From JANNMJ01 sp031397815 (GTDB taxonomy: Bacteria > Bacteroidota > Bacteroidia > Cytophagales > Hymenobacteraceae), in assembly GCA_031397815.1 (NCBI GenBank), contig JANNMJ010000078.1, positions 1 to 45,332 of the forward strand: a stretch of DNA of 45,332 bases. Direction: 5' to 3'. Position numbers and translations under genes: made by a program. Below, piece after piece: positions 40,122 to 45,332 of the stretch; position 1 is the first letter of the stretch, and each line of letters starts with the position of its first letter. The notes under the pieces were generated by a model. The model ran no database searches, was not told where the DNA came from, and saw only the letters and a program-made list of their open reading frames with translations.

Positions 40122-41111
40122 CTACCGCTTCACGTACATCACTTCCTTCACCGCTTTCACGGTGCGCGCTACGTTCGGCAGGGCGGCTTCGATGAGGGTG
40201 GGGGCGTAAGGGAGCGGCACGTCCTGCGACGTGATGCGGATAACGGGTGCATCGAGGTAATCGAAGGCGACGCGTTGAACGTGGTAGGCGATTTCACCGG
40301 AAATCGACGCCAGCGGCCACGCTTCTTCCACCACCACCAAGCGGTTCGTCTTCTTGACCGACTCGACGACCGTCTTGTAGTCAATCGGGCGGACGGAGCG
40401 GAGGTCGATGACTTCCGCCGAGATGCCTTCTTTCTCCAATTCCTGCGCCGCCATCAGCGCCACTTTCATCATCTTGCCGAAGCTGACGATGGTGACTTGG
40501 TTACCGTCGCGCACCACCTTGGCTTGGCCAATCGGGATGAGGTATTCTTCTTCCGGAACCTCGCCTTTGTCGCCGTACATCAGCTCCGATTCCATGAAAA
40601 TCACGGGATCTTCGTCGCGGATGGCGGTTTTGAGGAGGCCTTTGGCATCGGCGGGGTTACTCGGCACCACCACTTTGAGGCCGGGGCAGTTGGCGTACCA
40701 GTTCTCGAAGTTCTGCGAGTGCTGGCTGCTGAGCATCCCGGCGTTACCGGTAGGGCCACGGAACACAATCGGCACCGAGTATTGGCCGCCCGACATCGAC
40801 ATCATCTTCGCCGCCGAATTGATCACCTGGTCAATCGCGACGAGCGAGAAGTTGAACGTCATGAATTCGATGATCGGCCGCAGCCCGTTCATCGCCGCGC
40901 CCACGCCGATACCGGTAAAGCCGAGCTCGGCAATCGGGGTGTCGATGACGCGCTTGGCACCGAATTCGGCCAGCATGCCTTGGCTCACTTTATAGGCGCC
41001 GTCGTACTCCGCGACTTCTTCGCCCATCAGAAAGACGCGCTCATCGCGGCGCATCTCTTCATTCATCGCTTCGCGCAGCGCCTCGCGGAACTGCAGGGTT
41101 CGCATTGCCAT
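40122..41111 (-). CDS. pdhB: Pyruvate dehydrogenase E1 component beta subunit
   Basis: 329 residues, usual length. With the alpha subunit it forms the thiamine-diphosphate E1 enzyme that decarboxylates pyruvate for acetyl-CoA formation. The N-terminus has MRTLQFREALREAMNEEM and GEEVAEYDGAYKVSQGM; the middle FRGPTGNAGMLSSQHSQNFE then WYANCPGLKVVVPSNPADAK; the C-terminal transketolase part has EVIDLRSVRPIDYKTVVES and the VVVEEAWPLASISGEIA region. All match PdhB. It stands alone; the alpha and E2/E3 genes are not in the window. An ATG at 41105 is an alternative start. Confidence 0.95.
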   Translation of the reverse strand: MAMRTLQFREALREAMNEEMRRDERVFLMGEEVAEYDGAYKVSQGMLAEFGAKRVIDTPIAELGFTGIGVGAAMNGLRPIIEFMTFNFSLVAIDQVINSAAKMMSMSGGQYSVPIVFRGPTGNAGMLSSQHSQNFENWYANCPGLKVVVPSNPADAKGLLKTAIRDEDPVIFMESELMYGDKGEVPEEEYLIPIGQAKVVRDGNQVTIVSFGKMMKVALMAAQELEKEGISAEVIDLRSVRPIDYKTVVESVKKTNRLVVVEEAWPLASISGEIAYHVQRVAFDYLDAPVIRITSQDVPLPYAPTLIEAALPNVARTVKAVKEVMYVKR

Positions 41112-41200
41112 CTACTAAATGTCAGGATTTGAAGTGGCGAAGTTAAGGCCCGAAGCGCGGTGCGTGCCGCGAACGACTTCATTGGGGTAATCGGACGTGT

Positions 41201-41256
41201 GTAGGGACGCCTATTGGCGTCTTGCTCAGCCTGTGGACGCCAATAGGCGTCCCTAC
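41201..41256. repeat. Perfect 21-bp inverted repeat
   Basis: GTAGGGACGCCTATTGGCGT plus C and its exact complement around a 14-nt loop. The arm is itself partly palindromic (GACGCCTATTGGCGTC). Same family as 34411-34438. No T-run. It lies in the 460-bp gene-free gap upstream of pdhB; I see no gene in that gap. Confidence 0.8.
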
Positions 41257-41330
41257 GAAAAGGTGCAGCTACTCTGACAACTCCAGCCGCCAGCTAGAGC
41301 AGTTTTCGAGTCGATGTACCTTCCCGGTAA

Positions 41331-41375
41331 GGCTCCCCTCTCCTTTGGAGAGGGGTTGGGGGTGAGGATGCGCGG
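41331..41375 (+). repeat. Intergenic repeat (CTCCCCTCTCC family), copy 1
   Basis: Contains CTCCCCTCTCCTTTGGAGAG followed by GGGTTGGGGGTGAGGAT. The inverted copy is at 42788-42831. Similar sequences recur between genes in many bacterial genomes. Confidence 0.7.
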
Positions 41376-41434
41376 CAACGGCACGTACACGAACCTGAGA
41401 ACCGCCAGCTAGCTGACAATTCCCGGATAAGCAC

Positions 41435-41471
41435 ATCGCCCCTGAGCCGTATAGAACGACTCAGGGGCGAT
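41435..41471. terminator. Hairpin, possible terminator
   Basis: Perfect 12-bp arms ATCGCCCCTGAG / CTCAGGGGCGAT, extended by CGT/ACG past one mismatch. No strong T-run on either strand, so function as terminator is uncertain. Confidence 0.45.
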
Positions 41472-41570
41472 GATTGGGAGATGAATGAGGGGGGAAGAGC
41501 TGCGGCGAACGGGCGCTACTGCGTCAGCGGGCACTTGTCACCGGGTATTTAATCGGAAGCGCTTCGGAAG

Positions 41571-41765
41571 CTAGCTAGCTACTGAGGGCTTCGGAGCTTC
41601 GGGCTGCGCGGGGTTCGGAAGCTTTTCGAGCCGAAACAGACTCGATAGCCGCAGAACACGCGGGGATGCATTCACGGGTTTCGCCGATTCAGCCTCTTGC
41701 GCGGCATTCACCAGCGCATCAGGTTGAGCGGAAATCTCGGGGGAAGCGGTTAATGGAAAAACCAT
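41571..41765 (-). CDS. Small Pro/Ala/Ser-rich open frame, uncertain
   Basis: 64 codons from ATG 41765: MVFPLTASPEISAQPDALVN, then an Ala/Pro/Ser-rich stretch ending PEAPKPSVAS. Low complexity, no signal peptide, no recognised domain. It may be a small real gene or chance. It lies between inverted copies of the CTCCCCTCTCC repeat together with the endonuclease V gene. Confidence 0.3.
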   Translation of the reverse strand: MVFPLTASPEISAQPDALVNAAQEAESAKPVNASPRVLRLSSLFRLEKLPNPAQPEAPKPSVAS

Positions 41766-41952
41766 AATCTGGACAGAAGACAAGAGGTGGAGAACGGCGC
41801 ACGCAAACGAGGACTTTTTTCTGATTGCGATACTTTCGATAATGCATAGTTAGGCGCTTGAGGGGTAATCTCAAAGGACTTTTCGATGAACCCCGGTTAT
41901 GCGTAGGTGAATAGACCAAAAACGCAGGTGAGCGTCAAAACGTCCGGGCGGC

Positions 41953-42687
41953 TCAGCCTTTGGGCAGCACGGTAGCGTCGTGCCAACCGCTCCCGCCGAC
42001 GGGGAGGTTCCGGGTTCGGAAATAAGCCGCCCAGCGGTCGGCGAGGCGCGTGGGTTCGGGGAGCTTGTAGCCGCGCAGGCTGGCCCGGACGAGCGCCAAC
42101 GACGTGGCCTGATCGGCGAGGTGGCCCGGCGAGACGAACACCGGCAGCACGCCCGGCCGCGTCCGCAGCACTTCGCCGATGATTTCGGGACTGCCGCGCC
42201 GGGCCAGCAGGGGCGTGGCGTCGCCGGGGTTGGGGCCGGGCTCGTCGTACACGCCCGTCAGGCGGCTTTTGCCGACCCCGAGCGTCGGCCGTTCCAACTC
42301 TACGCCGAGCTGCGCGGCAATTCCCAACCGGCGCGGGTGCGCTGAACCGTGGCCGTCGACTAGGATGACGTCAGGTATTTCGGGGAGCGCGGCGTACGTC
42401 CGCAGCAGGTTCGGCACTTCGCGGAAAGCGAGGAAGCCGGGCACGTACGGAATCGGCACCGGCCCCTGCGCCCACGCAACGTGGCGGGGGGTGAGGTCGG
42501 GCCACGAGAACGTGACGAAGACCGATAGAATAACGTCGGGGGTCGGAAAAGCGGAATCGCAACCCGCAACGAGGCGGATATCGGTCGGGAGCGGCAGTTG
42601 GCGCACCTGTGCCCGCAACGCCTCTTGCTGGGCGGTAAGCTGCCGAACGAGGGCAGGATCAGGGGGCGGGCCGGGTGGACGGTACAT
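41953..42687 (-). CDS. nfi: Endonuclease V
   Basis: 244 residues from ATG 42687, which gives the usual length; the frame stays open 111 bases further into the intergenic repeat. Catalytic acids fit the family: Asp44 in VAGCDSAF, Glu90 in PYVPGFLAFREVP and Asp111 in LVDGHGSAHPRRLG, almost the same numbers as in the Thermotoga enzyme (43, 89, 110). GVGKSRL and VSPGHLADQATS are also typical. Endonuclease V nicks DNA one base 3' of deoxyinosine in repair of deaminated adenine. Inverted repeats flank it. Confidence 0.93.
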   Translation of the reverse strand: MYRPPGPPPDPALVRQLTAQQEALRAQVRQLPLPTDIRLVAGCDSAFPTPDVILSVFVTFSWPDLTPRHVAWAQGPVPIPYVPGFLAFREVPNLLRTYAALPEIPDVILVDGHGSAHPRRLGIAAQLGVELERPTLGVGKSRLTGVYDEPGPNPGDATPLLARRGSPEIIGEVLRTRPGVLPVFVSPGHLADQATSLALVRASLRGYKLPEPTRLADRWAAYFRTRNLPVGGSGWHDATVLPKG

Positions 42688-42787
42688 AGCGCAGAAGGTA
42701 GAAGGCGAAAGGGCGGGCCACCGGATGTGTCCGGAATGGCGGTTCCTTTTGACGCTAACTACGGCGGCTGCGTTGCCGTTGGGCGCG

Positions 42788-42831
42788 CGAATCCTCACCC
42801 CCGGCCCCTCTCCAAAGGAGAGGGGAGCCTG
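42788..42831 (-). repeat. Intergenic repeat (CTCCCCTCTCC family), copy 2 (inverted)
   Basis: Inverse copy of 41331-41375, with CTCTCCAAAGGAGAGGGGAG and, next to it, ATCCTCACCCCCGG. It lies upstream of endonuclease V. Confidence 0.7.
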
Positions 42832-42871
42832 GCGACTGCTTACTTATATTTCAACACGAACCACAGCGCTA

Positions 42872-43126
42872 TCAGGCGTCGAGGCGGTCGAGGGCATCGC
42901 CCCACGAGGCGCGCATCTCGGAGAAGCGCGCTACGGCTTCGGCGACGAACGCGGGGTCGACGAGGCGGCGAATCACTTCATCGGGGGCGCCGGGCGGGAG
43001 GTCCATCTCGGCCACTTTATACGTCTGCTCGAACGGGCCGCGCTCCAGCTTCACGAGGTACTTGCCGTTCCATGAGAAGAGGGTGATTTTGACGTCGGGG
43101 TGCGGGATGTCGGCTAGCTGGCGCAT
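42872..43126 (-). CDS. Small conserved-looking protein of unknown function
   Basis: 84 residues: IPHPDVKITLFSWNGKYLVK then LERGPFEQTYKVAEMDLPPG and a helical C-terminus (FVAEAVARFSEMRASWGDAL). Well-formed alternation of beta strands and a helix, no signal peptide, typical cytosolic composition. No family name recognised. Divergent from the S9 peptidase gene. Confidence 0.7.
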   Translation of the reverse strand: MRQLADIPHPDVKITLFSWNGKYLVKLERGPFEQTYKVAEMDLPPGAPDEVIRRLVDPAFVAEAVARFSEMRASWGDALDRLDA

Positions 43127-43297
43127 GGGGAGCGGTGATTTGGAGACGTGAAGTTAGGCGTCGGACCAAGGGGAGCGCGGTTGTCGGAAGGCTACGAAAT
43201 TACCGGATTGCGGCGGCGGCCGGGGCGTCGGGGTTTTTTCGTGCCGTAACTTGGCGCGGCCCGGCGGGTGGTTCGTCGGGTGTTTTACGCTCATTTC

Positions 43298-45332
43298 GTG
43301 TCGATACTGTTTCGTCCGTCTCCTCTTTCTTCTGCGGCGCTGGTCGGCTTGATGCTGGTCGTGGGCGCCGGTTCGGTGGCCGTGGCTCAGGCGCCTGCCC
43401 AAGCGCAGGCGCAAGCTTCCAATAAAGCGCTTCTCACGCCGGAAACCCTCTGGCAATTCGGCCGCGTGGGTTCGCCGTCGGTCTCGCCGGACCGTAAGTC
43501 GGTGCTCTACTCGGTCACGACTTATGAGCTGGCCGAAAACCGCGGCAACGCCGACCTCTGGCTCGTGCCCGTGGCGGGCGGGGCGCCCAAACGCCTCACC
43601 AACACGCCGAAAAGCGAGCTAAGCCCCGTTTGGCGGCCCGACGGTAAGAAAATCGCGTTCCTGAGCGCCGAATCCGGCTCGATGCAGGCCTACGAGATGA
43701 ACCCCGACGGCTCGGAGCGCACGCAGCTCACGAAGGCGACGGAGGATATCGACAATTTTCGGTACGACCCGACCGGCGAGCGCATCATGTTCACGCAGCG
43801 CGTCAAGACCGGGAAGGACGTCCACGACCTCTACCCCGACCTGCCGAAAGCCGACGCCCTGCTCTACGACGACCTCATGTACCGCCACTGGACCGAGTGG
43901 AACGACTACCGCTCCAGCCACGTCTTTTACCAGCCCTACACGGCCACCGGCGGCGGCCTGACCAACGGCTACGCCAAAGACGCGATGCCCGGCGAGCCGT
44001 TCGACACGCCGCTCACCCCGAACGGCGGCGCCGAGCACCTCGATTTCTCCCCCGACGGCTACACCATCGCGTACACCGCGCTGAAGCTCAAGGGCAAAGC
44101 CGCCGCGCAGAGCACCAACTCGGACATTTACCTCTACAACATCCGCACGGCGGCGACGCAGAACCTCTCCGAAGGGCTGATGGGCTACGACCAGACGCCG
44201 GTTTTCTCGCCCGACGGGACGAAGATTTTGTGGCTGTCGATGGCGAAAGCGGGGTTTGAGTCGGACCGCAACCGGGTGATGGTCTACGATTTCAAAACCA
44301 AGACCCGCACCGACCTCACGCCAACCGAAGAAACCTCGGCCGACGCACCCATCTGGTCCGCTGACGGGACGAAGATTTACTTTCTGGGCGTCACGCGCGG
44401 CACCGAGCAGGTATTTGAGCTGACGCTGAAATCGCAGAAAATCCGGACCATCACGAAGGGGAATCAGAACTACTCGACCCTCGCCCTCGCCGGTCCCGAT
44501 GAGCTTATCTGCACCAAAACCACGATGAGCCAACCCGCCGAGCTGGTGCGGCTGTCGGCGAAGGACGGGCGCGAAACGCCGCTGACGTTCACCAACCGCG
44601 CGCAGCTCGAAAAGCTCAAGCTCGGCGCGGTCGAGGAGCGCACCGTGACGACCTCAGATGGCAAGAAGATGCAGGTTTGGCTGATTCTGCCGCCCGATTT
44701 CGACCCGAAAAAGAAGTACCCGACACTGCTTTACTGCCAAGGCGGGCCGCAAAGCCCGATTACGCAAAGCTTCTCGTACCGCTGGAATTTTCAGCTGATG
44801 GCCGCGAACGGCTACGTGGTGGTGGCGCCGAACCGGCGCGGCCTGCCCGGTTTCGGCCGCGAGTGGAACGACGCCATCTCCGGCGACTGGGGCGGTCAGC
44901 CGATCAAGGATTATCTGGCGGCTATTGACGATGCCGCGACGCTGCCGTACGTAGATAAGGACAAGCTTGGCGCGGTGGGCGCTTCTTACGGCGGCTTCTC
45001 GGTGTATTACCTCGCCGGAACGCATCAGAAGCGGTTCAAGACGTTCATCGCCCACGCCGGGCTGTTCGATTTCCAGAGCTGGTACCCCACGACGGAGGAG
45101 CTGTTCTTCGCCAAAAACGACCTCGGCGGGCCGTATTTCGACCCTGCCGCCGCCAAAACGTATCAGCAGTTCTCGCCGAGCCTCTACGCGAAGAACTGGG
45201 ATACGCCGATTCTCGTCATCCACGGCCAACGCGATTTTCGGGTGCCCGTAGAGCAGGGAATGGAAGCGTTTGGGGTCGCGCAGCTCCAAAACATCCCCAG
45301 CCGCTTCCTCTACTTCCCCGACGAAAACCACT
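43298..45332 (+). CDS. S9 family peptidase, secreted (3' end outside window)
   Basis: 678 complete codons are seen from a GTG at 43298, with no stop before the window ends. Other in-frame starts are GTG 43268, GTG 43280 and ATG 43352; 43298 gives a good signal peptide (SILFRPSPLSSAALVGLMLV then VGAGSVAVAQ). The N-terminal half is a WD40/TolB-like propeller (SPVWRPDGKKIAFLSAESGS; FSPDGTKILWLSMAK). The C-terminal half is the alpha/beta-hydrolase peptidase: Ser563 in GASYGGFS, Asp646 in HGQRDFRVP and His678 in DENH, the last codon in the window. These enzymes cut short peptides, often dipeptides, in the periplasm; specificity unknown. Confidence 0.9.
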   Translation, partial: MSILFRPSPLSSAALVGLMLVVGAGSVAVAQAPAQAQAQASNKALLTPETLWQFGRVGSPSVSPDRKSVLYSVTTYELAENRGNADLWLVPVAGGAPKRLTNTPKSELSPVWRPDGKKIAFLSAESGSMQAYEMNPDGSERTQLTKATEDIDNFRYDPTGERIMFTQRVKTGKDVHDLYPDLPKADALLYDDLMYRHWTEWNDYRSSHVFYQPYTATGGGLTNGYAKDAMPGEPFDTPLTPNGGAEHLDFSPDGYTIAYTALKLKGKAAAQSTNSDIYLYNIRTAATQNLSEGLMGYDQTPVFSPDGTKILWLSMAKAGFESDRNRVMVYDFKTKTRTDLTPTEETSADAPIWSADGTKIYFLGVTRGTEQVFELTLKSQKIRTITKGNQNYSTLALAGPDELICTKTTMSQPAELVRLSAKDGRETPLTFTNRAQLEKLKLGAVEERTVTTSDGKKMQVWLILPPDFDPKKKYPTLLYCQGGPQSPITQSFSYRWNFQLMAANGYVVVAPNRRGLPGFGREWNDAISGDWGGQPIKDYLAAIDDAATLPYVDKDKLGAVGASYGGFSVYYLAGTHQKRFKTFIAHAGLFDFQSWYPTTEELFFAKNDLGGPYFDPAAAKTYQQFSPSLYAKNWDTPILVIHGQRDFRVPVEQGMEAFGVAQLQNIPSRFLYFPDENH

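Noticed and set aside
43619..45331. Long minus-strand open frames at the right end
   Set aside because: They are opposite the S9 peptidase gene, which shows a signal peptide, propeller and complete Ser-Asp-His triad.

Overview
The window looks like chromosomal DNA of a member of the Bacteroidota, probably a Cytophagales bacterium of the Hymenobacter type. Three long secreted proteins end in type IX secretion (T9SS type A) sorting domains, promoter boxes follow the Bacteroidota TAnnTTTG pattern, Shine-Dalgarno sequences are weak, a DUF3467 gene lies near the str operon, and a DASH-type cryptochrome is paired with a DUF2256 protein. The genus is an inference.

Layout. 0.2-1.7 kb: an OafA-like acyltransferase and a DUF3467 protein. 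2.1-8.0 kb: two T9SS cargo proteins; the first has its signal peptide split by a nine-C tract and the second has a nine-G tract just before its sorting domain. 8.2-11.9 kb: the str operon rpsL-rpsG-fusA-rpsJ, with strong RNA structures in both of the first two intercistronic gaps. It stops after rpsJ at a terminator instead of continuing into rplC. 12.0-13.45 kb: a palindromic repeat element, a DUF433/membrane-protein pair, and a 315-bp array of 21-bp repeats. 13.9-28.0 kb: one gene for a 4706-residue surface protein built of about 22 DUF11-like domains, a glycine-rich block, a PA14-like domain, cadherin/VCBS-like domains and a T9SS tail; it also carries a nine-G tract near its N-terminus.

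28.4-34.6 kb: a two-gene restriction-modification system (nuclease-methylase fusion plus specificity subunit) and three unknown genes, one with a possible DNA-binding helix-turn-helix. This block is bracketed by two mirror-image triplets of a hairpin repeat (GTATAC arms around a run of 6-14 G), which I consider the most unusual structure in the window. 34.8-45.3 kb: housekeeping and accessory genes: a secreted unknown, DUF2256, cry-DASH, a methyltransferase, a thioesterase, DinB-like and VOC proteins, pyruvate dehydrogenase E1 beta, endonuclease V, a small conserved unknown, and an S9 peptidase cut by the window end. Several inverted pairs of palindromic intergenic repeats are scattered here.

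Two themes recur. First, long G/C homopolymers sit at positions where slippage would switch secretion or expression of surface proteins on or off. Second, many repeats occur as inverted pairs around gene cassettes. Both are read from the sequence, but their function is inferred.
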